This document shows, piece after piece, positions 9,710 to 18,066 of a stretch of DNA of 50,971 nucleotides. How positions within the stretch are numbered: the first letter of the stretch is position 1; each line of letters begins with the position of its first letter. Position numbers and translations under genes: made by a program. The notes below the pieces were generated by a model. That model did no database searches. It was not told the DNA's origin and was given only the letters and a program-made list of their open reading frames with translations. Origin of the DNA: an uncultured Clostridium sp. (GTDB taxonomy: Bacteria > Bacillota > Clostridia > TANB77 > CAG-508); NCBI GenBank assembly GCA_948467875.1, contig CAOKFZ010000011.1, forward strand, positions 1 to 50,971, read 5' to 3'.

Positions 9710-9891
9710 TTAAACCTCCAATTTCTTTTTTATCATTTTGAGAGCTTTTTCTCTTGGCACAACAATCACATGTTCGCAGCCGTAAGCACTTAAATTTGAA
9801 ATCCACTCCCACGCGAGTAATCTCCCATTTTTTGCTCCCGACAGGGATGTTGTTTCTTCATTTCAATCTGATCTCCAACTTGATATTCCAT
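9710..9891 (-). CDS. DUF951-family protein containing two CGG +1 recoding sites
   Basis: No single frame gives this protein. Starting at the ATG at 9891 (after AAAGGAGTGAAG), the frame reads MEYQVGDQIEMKKQHPC and meets CGG (9838-9840). Skipping C gives GSKKWEITRVGVDFKFKCL, then a second in-frame CGG (9780-9782). Skipping C again gives GCEHVIVVPREKA and an end at 9710. The result is 59 residues and matches the DUF951 pattern (HPCGS, W, KC-GC-H, PR), with Gly at both recoded positions. The 182-nt length is 3n+2, as two skipped bases require. Without recoding, translation stops after about 33 residues. DUF951 is a small probably nucleic-acid-related domain of unknown function. Confidence 0.85.
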
Positions 9892-9962
9892 CTTCACTCC
9901 TTTTTTGATAGGATAAATATATCATTAAAAACCATAAAATGCAAGATAAATTAAAAAATATC

Positions 9963-9991
9963 TTGACTTTTTATGTAAATTGTTATATAAT
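9963..9991 (+). promoter_or_regulatory. promoter of the 71-residue gene
   Basis: TTGACT (9963-9968) and TATAAT (9986-9991) are spaced 17 bp. The -35 plus spacer TTGACTTTTTATGTAAATT is identical over 19 bases to the terD promoter at 29763-29791 on the other strand. Confidence 0.75.
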
Positions 9992-10029
9992 AATTTAGTA
10001 AATAAAATATTTCTTAGGAGGACAAACTT

Positions 10030-10245
10030 ATGTATGAAAGAATTTCAAGAAGTGAACGGATTCGGGCATACCTCGAAAAATTAATGGAGGATGAATGCAG
10101 TTCTGAAATCACAAAGAATCTGTATAACAGTGAAATTGCTTGGATTAGAAAAAACTTTCCAAGTGTTGAGGTTACCGTTATTAACGACTGCGGAAAGCTG
10201 AAAGCATGCAAAATTAAAAAGTCCAGTAACACAGCAGAGTCCTGA
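10030..10245 (+). CDS. small protein of unknown function (71 residues)
   Basis: I do not recognise this protein. It is charged and mostly helical-looking in its first 45 residues (ISRSERIRAYLEKLMEDE), with a short strand-like middle (FPSVEVTVI) and a basic C-terminus. It has its own promoter, a TTAGGAGG ribosome-binding site 8 bases before ATG, and a strong hairpin terminator, and lies opposite to all neighbours. Two codons are CGG (10057-10059 and 10063-10065). Read as Arg they fit an amphipathic helix. A +1 shift at the first would end translation at 17 residues. Base composition is less AT-rich than the surrounding genes, so recent acquisition is plausible. Confidence 0.65.
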   Translation: MYERISRSERIRAYLEKLMEDECSSEITKNLYNSEIAWIRKNFPSVEVTVINDCGKLKACKIKKSSNTAES

Positions 10246-10251
10246 TTCTGC

Positions 10252-10290
10252 AAAAAAAATGGGCTGTGCCAAAAGCACAGTCCATTTTTT
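10252..10290. terminator. bidirectional terminator
   Basis: The stem TGGGCTGTGC / GCACAGTCCA with loop CAAAA is flanked by an A-run and a T-run. It ends both the plus-strand small gene and purD, whose stop codon overlaps it. Confidence 0.85.
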
Positions 10291-11590
10291 AATGCTCATA
10301 CATATTCCCAATATCATTTCTATAATCTAAAACACTATCCACTTCCTCCTGAATGACCTGATAAACTTGCTTTTTGATTTCTTCAAAATCGTCCCCCGTT
10401 TTTTCAATCGCAAACAATCTCGAATTGCTCACAGAAGTATATTGATTTTCTCCAATTTTCTTAGCATTGGCAAAATAAATTTTCACGCCTTTGCTCTCCA
10501 CACTTTCTTTATTTAAAACAAACTCCACAGGCGGAACCTTTGATTTTAGTGCATATTCCTTGCTTACCACATAAACCAAAAAACTATTTTTGCCATTAAA
10601 TTGGCATTTTTCTGGTGCCAAATTTCCTTCAAACACGCTGGTTACCACTTCTGCAAAAGGCGTTTCAAAAGAGTTAATCACATTCATAGCTTCTGGGTCT
10701 CCAAAACGCGCATTAAATTCAATAAACTTAATTCCTTCCTCTGTTTTGAAAAATCCACCATATAAAATTCCAGTAAATTCTTGGGCGTCTTTGTTCAAAT
10801 AGTCCACTGTTTTTTGGATTAGATTACTACAAACCGCAACATCTTCTTCGTTCAAAAACGGCAATAATCCATTTGTAAAACCAATACATCCCATGCCACC
10901 AGTTCCGGGACCTTTATCTTCATCAAAACGATAGGGATAATCAAATGTAATCGGAAGAGGAACAACTGTTTTTCCGTCTGTGATGCACATAACGGTAAAC
11001 TCTTTACCTTTGACTTTATCTTGTACAATCACTTTTCCGCTCTGCTGCAAACATTCTTTGGCATAACTTTCTCCTTCTGCCTTTGTCGCAAAATGCACAC
11101 CACCAACTTTCACGCCTTTTCCGCCAGTCAAGCCTTCTGGCTTAATCACGAAATTTTCGTCTGGATAATGTGCTAAAGCCTTTTCCAAATCTGCCAAAGA
11201 AGCAACTTCAAAATTTTTTATAATCATTTCTGGTGCCAATTTTTCAACTACTTCCAAAGCATAGGTTTTACTCCATTCGATTTTGGAACCTTTGCTCGTT
11301 GGACCAAAAGTCTTAAGCCCCATTTCCTTCGCCAAATCAATCAAACCATCTTGCAACAAATTATCATTACTGATTATGCAATATTTTAGCTCATTTTCCT
11401 GAATAAACTTTTTTACTAATTCTTTGTCAAACGGATTCCCAATCTCAAATTTCCCATTTGACTTTTCGACAAACTCTGAAATAGACGGATTTTCAAAAGG
11501 CATCACGCAATACATTTCATATTTCTTGCTCATTGCTTCTGCAATTACCGCTTCCCTTGCGCCATTTCCTAGTAACAAACATTTCTCCAT
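10289..11590 (-). CDS. purD: phosphoribosylamine-glycine ligase (GAR synthetase)
   Basis: The 433-residue ATP-grasp enzyme joins phosphoribosylamine and glycine in purine synthesis. It has an N-terminal nucleotide-binding-like fold (LLGNGAREAVIAEAM in place of the usual GSGGREHA), the ATP-grasp lysines in KPEGLTGGKGVKVGG, GPGTGGMG, and the Mg-binding segment FIEFNARFGDPEAM. No other purine genes are nearby. The altered N-terminal motif (no His) makes it a divergent member, but the remaining motifs and length are normal. Confidence 0.9.
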   Translation of the reverse strand: MEKCLLLGNGAREAVIAEAMSKKYEMYCVMPFENPSISEFVEKSNGKFEIGNPFDKELVKKFIQENELKYCIISNDNLLQDGLIDLAKEMGLKTFGPTSKGSKIEWSKTYALEVVEKLAPEMIIKNFEVASLADLEKALAHYPDENFVIKPEGLTGGKGVKVGGVHFATKAEGESYAKECLQQSGKVIVQDKVKGKEFTVMCITDGKTVVPLPITFDYPYRFDEDKGPGTGGMGCIGFTNGLLPFLNEEDVAVCSNLIQKTVDYLNKDAQEFTGILYGGFFKTEEGIKFIEFNARFGDPEAMNVINSFETPFAEVVTSVFEGNLAPEKCQFNGKNSFLVYVVSKEYALKSKVPPVEFVLNKESVESKGVKIYFANAKKIGENQYTSVSNSRLFAIEKTGDDFEEIKKQVYQVIQEEVDSVLDYRNDIGNMYEH

Positions 11591-11672
11591 AACTTTTCCT
11601 CCTTATTCGTTAAAAATAGTATATATGATTTTTGGGATTTTTTCAAGATTAAAATAAAATTTCACAGAATTT

Positions 11673-11990
11673 TTAGAACTTTAAATAATTACGTTTTCCA
11701 TAATACATATGAGAAATATATGTAATTTTTTTATCTTTATCTACTGTATATAAAACTATAAAATTTTTTATAACAATTCTTCTATAATTACGTTTTAAAT
11801 CATCAAGTTTTTCGATTTTCGTATATATTTGAGGCATCTCTTTTAATTTTAATAAATTGTTTTCTAAATTCCTCATCAATTCTTTTGCAGCTTTCTCAGC
11901 ATATAAATCTTCTGCAATATATTCATAAATTCTATTGATTTCTCTAGCAGCTGTTGATGTAATAATTACTTTATAACTATTAGTAGTCAT
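11673..11990 (-). CDS. RelE/ParE-family toxin
   Basis: A 105-residue protein of the RelE/ParE fold: a strand plus helix start (YKVIITSTAAREINRIYEYIAED), a helix hairpin (NLENNLLKLKEMP), and the basic strand pair RRIVIKNFIVLYTVDKDKKITY, ending in a short tail. It would either cleave ribosome-bound mRNA or inhibit gyrase; the sequence does not decide which. The start overlaps the end of the antitoxin gene by 11 bp, the classical arrangement of such pairs. Confidence 0.85.
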   Translation of the reverse strand: MTTNSYKVIITSTAAREINRIYEYIAEDLYAEKAAKELMRNLENNLLKLKEMPQIYTKIEKLDDLKRNYRRIVIKNFIVLYTVDKDKKITYISHMYYGKRNYLKF

Positions 11991-12207
11991 ATTTTTGCCT
12001 CAACTCCTTAAAAAATGCATCTGCATTAATCACTTCTCCCTTTTCAATTTCTTCTTCTGAATTTTTCAATTTATTTATAATATCTTCTTTCATTTTATAT
12101 TCCTCCAAACTCATAATCATGATATTATTTTCCTTATCTTTACTAAGTACTATGTCCCCATATTCATTAATCGCAGTTTCTATTTCTTGTATGTTTAATC
12201 CTTCCAT
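11980..12207 (-). CDS. Phd/YefM-like antitoxin
   Basis: This protein of 75 residues shows the Phd/YefM pattern: an N-terminal strand-helix part (LNIQEIETAINEYGDIVLSKDKENNIMIMSLEEYKM) and an acidic C-terminal tail that would wrap the toxin. The open frame starts at 12246, but the ATG at 12207 follows GGGGGGGAG at good spacing. It overlaps the toxin gene downstream and likely represses its own promoter. Confidence 0.8.
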   Translation of the reverse strand: MEGLNIQEIETAINEYGDIVLSKDKENNIMIMSLEEYKMKEDIINKLKNSEEEIEKGEVINADAFFKELRQKYDY

Positions 12208-12232
12208 AAAAACTCCCCCCCTTATTATCATA

Positions 12233-12263
12233 GTGTATGAAATCAATATATATCATTTTACAC
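12233..12263 (-). promoter_or_regulatory. possible autoregulatory operator and promoter of the toxin-antitoxin pair
   Basis: On the minus strand TTGCAT, 17 bp and TATATT form a plausible promoter upstream of the antitoxin. An imperfect inverted repeat (GTGTATGAAAT at 12233-12243 and ATTTTACAC at 12255-12263) surrounds the -10 box, as expected for an antitoxin operator. This is inferred from position and symmetry only. Confidence 0.4.
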
Positions 12264-12352
12264 AAAAATGCAAGAGAAAAATAACAAATGTCAAGAATTT
12301 TTTCATTTTTACAGACTTTTTCCAAATTTTACATAATTTATTTAAAATAATA

Positions 12353-12381
12353 TTGACAAACTTCACATAATATGGTATAAT
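12353..12381 (+). promoter_or_regulatory. consensus promoter of the MYG1-like gene
   Basis: TTGACA (12353-12358), a 17-bp spacer and TATAAT (12376-12381) form a perfect sigma-A consensus. Transcription would begin near 12388. Confidence 0.8.
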
Positions 12382-12387
12382 GATATT

Positions 12388-12544
12388 ATAGATTAGTATA
12401 TTCTAATTTATAAGAACATTGACAATTTTTTGTCAAGAGCTCAGTTCGTCCATATCTTTTGGTTGAAAAGATATATACCAAAAAATGGCGAAATACTTAA
12501 GCTCAAGACAGCTATTTAAAGCCTACGGGCAGGAGGAAAATTTT
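12388..12544 (+). promoter_or_regulatory. structured 5' leader of the MYG1-like gene
   Basis: About 155 nt lie between the promoter and the start codon. Two hairpins are visible: TTGACA/TGTCAA with a T-rich loop (about 12419-12436) and ATATCTTTT/AAAAGATAT (about 12453-12475). A GC-rich stretch follows just before the AGGAGG. I could not match it to a known riboswitch class. Confidence 0.35.
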
Positions 12545-13180
12545 ATGAATACAAAAATTAACATTACTCACTGTGATGCTTCTTACACAACAGAACTTAA
12601 AATAATACAAGATATAGCAGAAGCTACTGCTATTACTCATGCTGAAAAGTTTTACATTTCTGATGTAATGGCAACTCTCATCTTAGCAAAAACTTTAGGT
12701 AATTTGACATTATGCCGGGCATGGCAACTTCCAGAATGTCTGCCATCCAATGTCATCGTTTATGACATTCAGCCCGGTCAACATCATCATTCGGTTTCAA
12801 AAATTGATTACGGTTTCCGCAAAAATAATATCCCCTACTCAATCTGCGGCATTATATGGAAAAAGTTTGGCCATCAGTTCTTAGAAACAGAAATTGAGCA
12901 AAAAAATGAAGCTATAGTGTCCACAGCATGGGAGATTATGGATTCAAAATTGATGCAGAAAATTGATCTTGATGTCAATAACCAGCTGAACCATAAGTAC
13001 TCAACAGATGTGCAGCCATTAACTGCTGCACAGATAATTAGCTTCTTCAATCCAAAAAACAACTGGTATACTGATGAAGCCTTTCTGGAAGCCGTACATT
13101 TTTCAGAATATATTTTTGATAACGTTTTAAAATGTGCCATTTCCCAGGCATGGAATGCTTTTGAAAATAATCGGTTTTAA
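12545..13180 (+). CDS. MYG1/UPF0160-like protein, short form
   Basis: The protein (211 residues) resembles the N-terminal half of MYG1-family predicted metal-dependent hydrolases. The pieces align in order: HAEKFYISDVMATLI for the His/Asp metal motif, LCRAWQLP, VYDIQPGQHHHS for the D-x-G-x-F-D-H-H-Q motif, and NNIPYSICGIIWKKFG for the G-I-P-Y-A-x-G-L-x-W segment. Family members are about 300 residues, so this copy lacks the C-terminal half. The start ATG at 12545 follows CAGGAGGAAAATTTT; the frame is open from 12485 but without a ribosome-binding site. In-frame CGG at 12716-12718 aligns with a commonly conserved Arg. A second CGG lies two codons before the stop. Base composition and strand differ from its neighbours. 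Confidence 0.6.
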   Translation: MNTKINITHCDASYTTELKIIQDIAEATAITHAEKFYISDVMATLILAKTLGNLTLCRAWQLPECLPSNVIVYDIQPGQHHHSVSKIDYGFRKNNIPYSICGIIWKKFGHQFLETEIEQKNEAIVSTAWEIMDSKLMQKIDLDVNNQLNHKYSTDVQPLTAAQIISFFNPKNNWYTDEAFLEAVHFSEYIFDNVLKCAISQAWNAFENNRF

Positions 13181-13201
13181 GTCAGGTGATTAAATAGCTA
13201 C

Positions 13202-13248
13202 AGCAAAAAGGCAGATTTTCCATGATTGTGGAAACTGCCTTTTTGCTT
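13202..13248. terminator. bidirectional terminator
   Basis: AGCAAAAAGGCAG pairs with CTGCCTTTTTGCT, with further pairing TTTCC/GGAAA inside. It lies between the convergent MYG1-like and sigE genes. Confidence 0.85.
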
Positions 13249-13254
13249 TCTCTT

Positions 13255-13998
13255 CTACCCTGTCTTGCTCAAAATTTCTTTTTTCATTTTCTTCATGATT
13301 TTCTTTTCCAATCTGGAAATATAGCTTTGCGAAATTCCCATCATATCAGCCACTTCTTTCTGCGTTTTTTCTTTGCCCTCGCTGGTCCCAATCCCAAAAC
13401 GCAGCTGCATGATATCTTTTTCACGTTCATTCAAATGTTCAATGGCAATTTGCAACAGTTTTTTATCCACTTCATCTTCGATGCCTTTGGAAGTTACATT
13501 GTCTTCGGTTCCCAAAATATCTGAAAGGAGCAACTCATTTCCGTCACTGTCTTTGTTGAGCGGTTCATCAATCGAAACTTCAGATTTCAACTTCGACGTA
13601 CGCCTTAATTGCATCAGAATTTCATTCTCGATACAACGCGAAGCATAAGTCGCAAGTTTGATGTTTTTTCCTGTGTTGAACGTATTGATGGCTTTCATGA
13701 GACCAATGGTTCCAATGGAAATCAGGTCCTCTAAATCCATTCCCGTATTCTCAAACTTCCTAGCAATGTAAACAACCAACCTTAAATTTCGCTCCACTAA
13801 TATTTTTTTAGCTTCTTCATCATTCTCATCCAATTTTTGAAGCAATTTTTCCTCTTCTAAAATGCTTAAGGGTGGCGGCAAAGTTTGGCTGCCATTAATG
13901 TAAAAAATTGGAAACTTTTCTAATTTTTCTCTGTCGAAATATTTTCTTAAAACCTTCCCTAATTTTTCTTTGATTTTTTTCCAAAAATTCATTTTCAA
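13255..13998 (-). CDS. sigE: sporulation sigma factor E
   Basis: The 247-residue sigma-70 family factor directs early mother-cell gene expression in sporulation. It has a hydrophobic/basic pro-sequence at the N-terminus (first about 30 residues), region 2 ([19 protein letters not shown] through LMKAINTFN and [19 protein letters not shown]), and region 4 with the helix-turn-helix [22 protein letters not shown]. It follows spoIIGA, which encodes its activating protease, by 18 bp. This arrangement and length are standard. sigG, usually next, is absent. Confidence 0.96.
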   Translation of the reverse strand: MKMNFWKKIKEKLGKVLRKYFDREKLEKFPIFYINGSQTLPPPLSILEEEKLLQKLDENDEEAKKILVERNLRLVVYIARKFENTGMDLEDLISIGTIGLMKAINTFNTGKNIKLATYASRCIENEILMQLRRTSKLKSEVSIDEPLNKDSDGNELLLSDILGTEDNVTSKGIEDEVDKKLLQIAIEHLNEREKDIMQLRFGIGTSEGKEKTQKEVADMMGISQSYISRLEKKIMKKMKKEILSKTG

Positions 13999-14016
13999 TC
14001 CCTCCCATTTTTATTT

Positions 14017-14932
14017 TTAATGAATAGAATTTTCTTTGGCTAAATGTTTTCTATTCGTTAATATATTTAAACCAATTAAACTTGTATATAAATTCGATTT
14101 GCAAAGTCTGCCATTGTAAATTCCGATCATAACATCATCACGAATGCATTCTTCTTCATCATAAATCTTGATATAATCAGGCTTAAAGCCGAATAAGCAG
14201 TCCATTCTCATTTCCTAGAGACGAAAACGGAATGACTTTAAATTTATACGCATAAACGTCCTCTTTGGAACTCAGCCACTTACCTTGCAAAATGTCGTCT
14301 AAGTTGTCTAAAATTTCATCTGCAATCATTCCTCGGAGACTATTTTTTTCTACAATGATAACATCCGTTTGGCTAATTGGCTCTTTCAGGAGATTGCCTG
14401 TGTCAATCATGGTTTTAAGTTTTTGGTATTTTCCTTTATAATAAATTTCCAAGTCGCAGAGCATTGATTTTACTCTTAACCTATCTTTAATGACGTACGA
14501 GACAATAGCAATTACAATAAATCCCACTATTCCACCAATAATTGTCATTTTGACAGGATAACTTCCAACCAGTAATCCATTTTTGAAAACAATATGAGAA
14601 GGATTTATTAAAAATAACAACATAAACGAAATCCCACCAAATGTAAAAGAAACAAGGTAAAATAAAATGAGTTGTTTCAAAATCGTTTTTCGTTTTCGAT
14701 TATCAAAAGAGATTAAAATAATCATAATTGAAATCAGAAATTTCACACAAAAACTTAAAACGCTTTCTAATTTCCAAATGTAGGCTAATATGCTGTAAAA
14801 CCCCGCTAGCAAACTTGCTAGGCTAATACGAAAATAATGGATTTTCGACTTCGAAATGATGGCTGTGGAAAATATCATCATATAATTCATAATAAAATTT
14901 TCTATTAATACAACATCTAAATAGATTTTCAT
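14017..14932 (-). CDS. spoIIGA: sigma-E processing peptidase SpoIIGA, one CGG +1 recoding site
   Basis: SpoIIGA is a membrane aspartic protease that removes the pro-sequence of sigma-E. The N-terminal half has about five membrane segments, and the catalytic motif IDTGN is present at about residue 184. The frame from the ATG at 14932 (after AAGGAACAAATT) reads PFSSLGNENGLLI, then CGG (14189-14191) and a stop two codons later. Skipping C continues as GFKPDYIKIYDEE, the normal SpoIIGA C-terminus, to 14017. The total of 304 residues is typical. Recoded residue 248 is Gly. Either recoding is efficient or the C-terminal domain is lost. Confidence 0.9.
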
Positions 14933-14997
14933 AATTTGTTCCTTCCGCAAATTATCTTATCATATCAATCTCAAAAAATTTGTCACTTTTTCGGAGA

Positions 14998-15036
14998 GAA
15001 AAAAAGAACTAATCTACAAAAATAGATTAGTTCTTT
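14998..15036 (-). terminator. Rho-independent terminator downstream of ftsZ
   Basis: AAGAACTAATCTA (15004-15016) pairs with TAGATTAGTTCTT (15023-15035), a 13-bp stem, followed on the minus strand by a run of T. It separates ftsZ from spoIIGA. Confidence 0.85.
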
Positions 15037-15041
15037 GAACT

Positions 15042-15048
15042 TTCGACA
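15042..15048 (-). promoter_or_regulatory. possible Spo0A box upstream of spoIIGA
   Basis: The minus strand reads TGTCGAA, the consensus 0A box, 110 bp upstream of the spoIIGA start. A weak promoter GTGACA-16-TATGAT lies closer to the gene. In Bacillus subtilis spoIIG is Spo0A-activated; here the box is a single short match and may be chance. Confidence 0.35.
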
Positions 15049-15085
15049 ATAAGTTAGCCGTTTGAACAAAGTGAGTTACGGATAA

Positions 15086-16226
15086 CTACTTACTTCCTAA
15101 GCCTTTGTTTTTTCTAAGGAAAGTTGGAATATCTAACTCGTTTGAGTTATTGTTCTCGTTATTAGAAGAGGCTGATGTATTTGGTGTATTTCTCTTTTTC
15201 CAAGCCTCAGCCACAATGTTGTCATAGCCTGAACTGGTTGTTGTTCTTCTTTCTTCTTCTTTTTCAAAACCAGTCGCAATGACTGTAATTTGAATTTCAT
15301 CGCCTAGACTATCGTCAATCACTGTACCAAAAATAATGTTTGCTTCTGGGTCTGCATTGCGTTGAATTAATTCGGCAGCTGTGTTTGCTTCATGCAAACC
15401 AATATCAGAGCCACCTGTGATATTGATAATAACACCTCTTGCCCCTTCGATAGAAGTTTCAAGCATTGGACTTTGAATCGCTTGTTTTGCAGCATCTTCT
15501 GCTCTATTTTCTCCACTCGCATTACCAATACCCATGTGTGCCATTCCTTGATTTAACATAATTGTCTTAACATCTGCAAAATCTAAGTTAATTACACCTG
15601 GAATAGCAATCAAATCAGATATACCTTGTACACCTTGTCTTAGCACATCATCTGCCATACGGAATGCTTCTACAATAGAAGTTTTTCTGTCAATAACTTG
15701 TAGCAATTTGTCGTTTGGAATCACAACCAATGTATCGACTTTTCCTTTTAAAGAAGCAATACCACGTTCTGCTTGTGCTAGCCTTTTTTTCCCTTCAAAT
15801 GTAAATGGTTTTGTCACAACACCAATGGTTAAAATGCCCAATTCTTTTGCTGTTGCGGCAACAATCGGAGCTGCACCAGTTCCTGTTCCACCACCCATTC
15901 CGAGCTGTAACAAATACCATATCAGCACCTTTTAACACTTCTGCAATTTCGGCTCTACTCTCTTCTGCAGCTTGTGTTCCAATATCAGGATTTGCACCAG
16001 CGCCAAGACCTCTTGTCAATTTTTCTCCGATTTGGATTTTGGAATTAGCTTTTGAATAATCCAGAGCTTGTCTATCTGTATTGACTGCAATAAATTCAAC
16101 ATTTTTGATGCCACTTTCAATCATGCGATTGACAGCATTATTACCAGCCCCTCCAATACCAATTACTTTGATTGTTGCTGCTCCATCCATCATATAATTT
16201 AATTCCTCATTATTATCCATTATCAT
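15086..16226 (-). CDS. ftsZ: cell division protein FtsZ, one CGG +1 recoding site
   Basis: FtsZ is the tubulin-like GTPase that forms the division ring. The first part from the ATG at 16226 (AAAGGAGG upstream) reads [17 protein letters not shown] through [10 protein letters not shown], then CGG (15900-15902). In the zero frame the protein ends after 143 residues. Skipping the C gives [15 protein letters not shown], the invariant GTP-binding signature, and continues to 15086 with the C-terminal tail ([12 protein letters not shown]). The total is 379 residues, normal for FtsZ, and the length of 1141 nt is 3n+1. The recoded residue 109 is the first Gly of the signature, so GTP binding depends on recoding. 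As FtsZ is normally essential, a true null allele is unlikely. Confidence 0.95.
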
Positions 16227-16276
16227 AGGGTATATCCTCCTTTTTATATTTAAAACCTATATCATTTATATCTATT

Positions 16277-17518
16277 TTATGAATAAAAAAAATCTTTTAT
16301 TTTTTCTAATATCCCTTTTACAATGCTTTTTTCTGTTTTTGTGCCAATACTACTTGACACTGTTTTGGCATATGGTCTTGCTGCCACATATCGAACTAAA
16401 GCAAAACTTACACGATATGCTGGTTTGACTGTATTCATCAGTCTTCCTGTTGCCACTTTCACAGGAATGTTTAAAATGATTTTTCCAGCCATATCACTTT
16501 TGTTGATATTCACAATTCCTTCTCCTGTCAAAATCACATTATTGATATTATTTTTGGCTCCATAAGCAGTAATATCTTTATTGACTAGACTGAAAATTTC
16601 CTCTATTCTGGCTTCAATAATTTCCACCAAATCAGAACTTTTGATTGTTCTATTTTTTTCATCTCGGCAAGTATTTAAAACAATATTGTTGTCATTATCA
16701 ATGAAAGATTTTAGCGCCAAGCCATATTGCCTTTTGAGTTTATCTGCTTCTTCTGTTGAAATTCCCAAAACATAACCAATATCACTTGTGATATTATCTC
16801 CCCCCAAAGCAATTGTATTGGTGTACACAAAAGAAGAACCATTAAAAATCCCAATTTCTGTATTACCTGCCCCAATATCCAAAATCATGATATTATCTGT
16901 CAGCTCATTAGTATCTAAAATCAAATTTCTCTCAGCAAGTGTTGTTGGCACAACTCCGTCAATATCAATTCCTGCTTTTTTGAAAATTGATGTAATTTGT
17001 TTCATATATTCTTTGTCTGCTAAAATAATTTGAGCTGTTAGTGTAAAATTTGAACTAAACTTACCAACAGGATCTTGCACTGTTTTGCCGTCTTCGAGTA
17101 TGAACTTATCTGGTACTATGTCTATTAGTACTTTATCTTCTGGGATTTCTATATCTCTTACCTGTATAATAGCTGAAGCAACATCTCTTACGGATATGCC
17201 AGCAAACTTATCTTTTGCTTCTTTTACGATACTGTTTTGTACAATTGTTATATACTTGCCAGGTATGGTGGTATAAGCAGAATTGATGGTTAAATTTGAA
17301 ATTTCTTCTACTTCTTTGATGGTTTTTGCAATGGCTATACTCAGTTCTTCTTCCTCTACAATAACACCTTTTTTAATGGCAGAGCATTTACTTGTTGTGC
17401 TACAAATAATTTCAATTTGGTTGAAATTATTGACCTCACCAACAAATGTACTTACCTTGGAGGTTCCAATATCGATACCAACGATTATATCCCCTATTGC
17501 CAAGTTACATTCCTCCAT
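16277..17518 (-). CDS. ftsA: cell division protein FtsA
   Basis: The 413-residue actin-like protein tethers FtsZ to the membrane. It has the phosphate-1 motif VGIDIGTSKVSTFVGEV, the phosphate-2 motif ILDIGAGNTEIGIF, an adenosine-binding segment ILTGEGIVN and a short amphipathic C-terminal helix (GILEKIKDFFYS) suited to membrane targeting. It lies 50 bp upstream of ftsZ and has its own promoter. No in-frame CGG occurs. Confidence 0.95.
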   Translation of the reverse strand: MEECNLAIGDIIVGIDIGTSKVSTFVGEVNNFNQIEIICSTTSKCSAIKKGVIVEEEELSIAIAKTIKEVEEISNLTINSAYTTIPGKYITIVQNSIVKEAKDKFAGISVRDVASAIIQVRDIEIPEDKVLIDIVPDKFILEDGKTVQDPVGKFSSNFTLTAQIILADKEYMKQITSIFKKAGIDIDGVVPTTLAERNLILDTNELTDNIMILDIGAGNTEIGIFNGSSFVYTNTIALGGDNITSDIGYVLGISTEEADKLKRQYGLALKSFIDNDNNIVLNTCRDEKNRTIKSSDLVEIIEARIEEIFSLVNKDITAYGAKNNINNVILTGEGIVNINKSDMAGKIILNIPVKVATGRLMNTVKPAYRVSFALVRYVAARPYAKTVSSSIGTKTEKSIVKGILEKIKDFFYS

Positions 17519-17576
17519 TTTATTTTTTACTTACTATTTAATTTTTTTCATTTCCCTTTCTTAAATCGGTAGATTA

Positions 17577-17605
17577 AGAATATTACATTTTTGAAAAAAA
17601 GTCAA
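17577..17605 (-). promoter_or_regulatory. promoter of ftsA-ftsZ
   Basis: On the minus strand TTGACT (17600-17605), 17 bp, TATTCT (17577-17582). The 148-bp gap upstream of ftsA also contains two copies of AATATTACAAAA, a possible regulator site. Confidence 0.6.
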
Positions 17606-17667
17606 GACTGATTGACACATTTTTGTAATATTTTTGTTACAATTTTGTAATATTTTTCTTGACCTCC

Positions 17668-18066
17668 TTATTCTGCCACATTTTCCTGTTTTTTATGATT
17701 TTCATTTTTTATTTTATCTTGAAACGTCGTTGTCCATTTTTCAATATAGTATCTTCGGATAATTCCCAAATTATTAAACATTCTCCAAACAAACACAAAA
17801 ATAGCGGCCAAATAGATATCAACATTTAATTTTTGCCCTAAGTATGTCAGTAGCATTGACAAAATCGCATTTCCAAAAAAACCAGATAAAAATATTTTTA
17901 AATCAAAATTCTTTTTAATAACTGATGAAATTCCGCCAAAAACAGTATCCAAAGCCGCAATAATCGCAATCGACAAATAAATCGAATACGTATAGGGAAT
18001 GACTGGCGCATTCATGCCAACCAAAGCTCCTGCAATACAACCAATCAAAATGGAAATATAAATCAT
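17668..18066 (-). CDS. sbp: small basic protein family (DUF1290)
   Basis: The 132-residue integral membrane protein has four hydrophobic segments (starting MIYISILIGCIAGALVGMNAP) and a basic C-terminal tail. Its sequence and location between DUF881 genes and ftsA match the small basic protein family found beside ftsZ in Firmicutes. The function is unknown. It overlaps the upstream DUF881 gene by 4 bp. Confidence 0.85.
   Translation of the reverse strand: MIYISILIGCIAGALVGMNAPVIPYTYSIYLSIAIIAALDTVFGGISSVIKKNFDLKIFLSGFFGNAILSMLLTYLGQKLNVDIYLAAIFVFVWRMFNNLGIIRRYYIEKWTTTFQDKIKNENHKKQENVAE

Noticed and set aside
12388..12544. c-di-GMP riboswitch in the MYG1-like leader
   Set aside because: A short AAAGCCTACGGGC stretch recalls part of the class I aptamer, but the other conserved segments are missing.
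13172..13174. CGG recoding at the end of the MYG1-like gene
   Set aside because: It is two codons before the stop and both readings give a plausible short end, so it is not informative either way.
14932..14950. In-frame CGG as codon 2 of a longer spoIIGA
   Set aside because: That CGG lies upstream of the likely start ATG (14932), which has its own ribosome-binding site, so it is not translated.
15795..15928. Classical slippery-sequence or RF2-type programmed frameshifting in ftsZ
   Set aside because: No heptameric slippery site or stop codon lies at the junction, and the P-site tRNA (GCT) cannot re-pair in the +1 frame (CTC).
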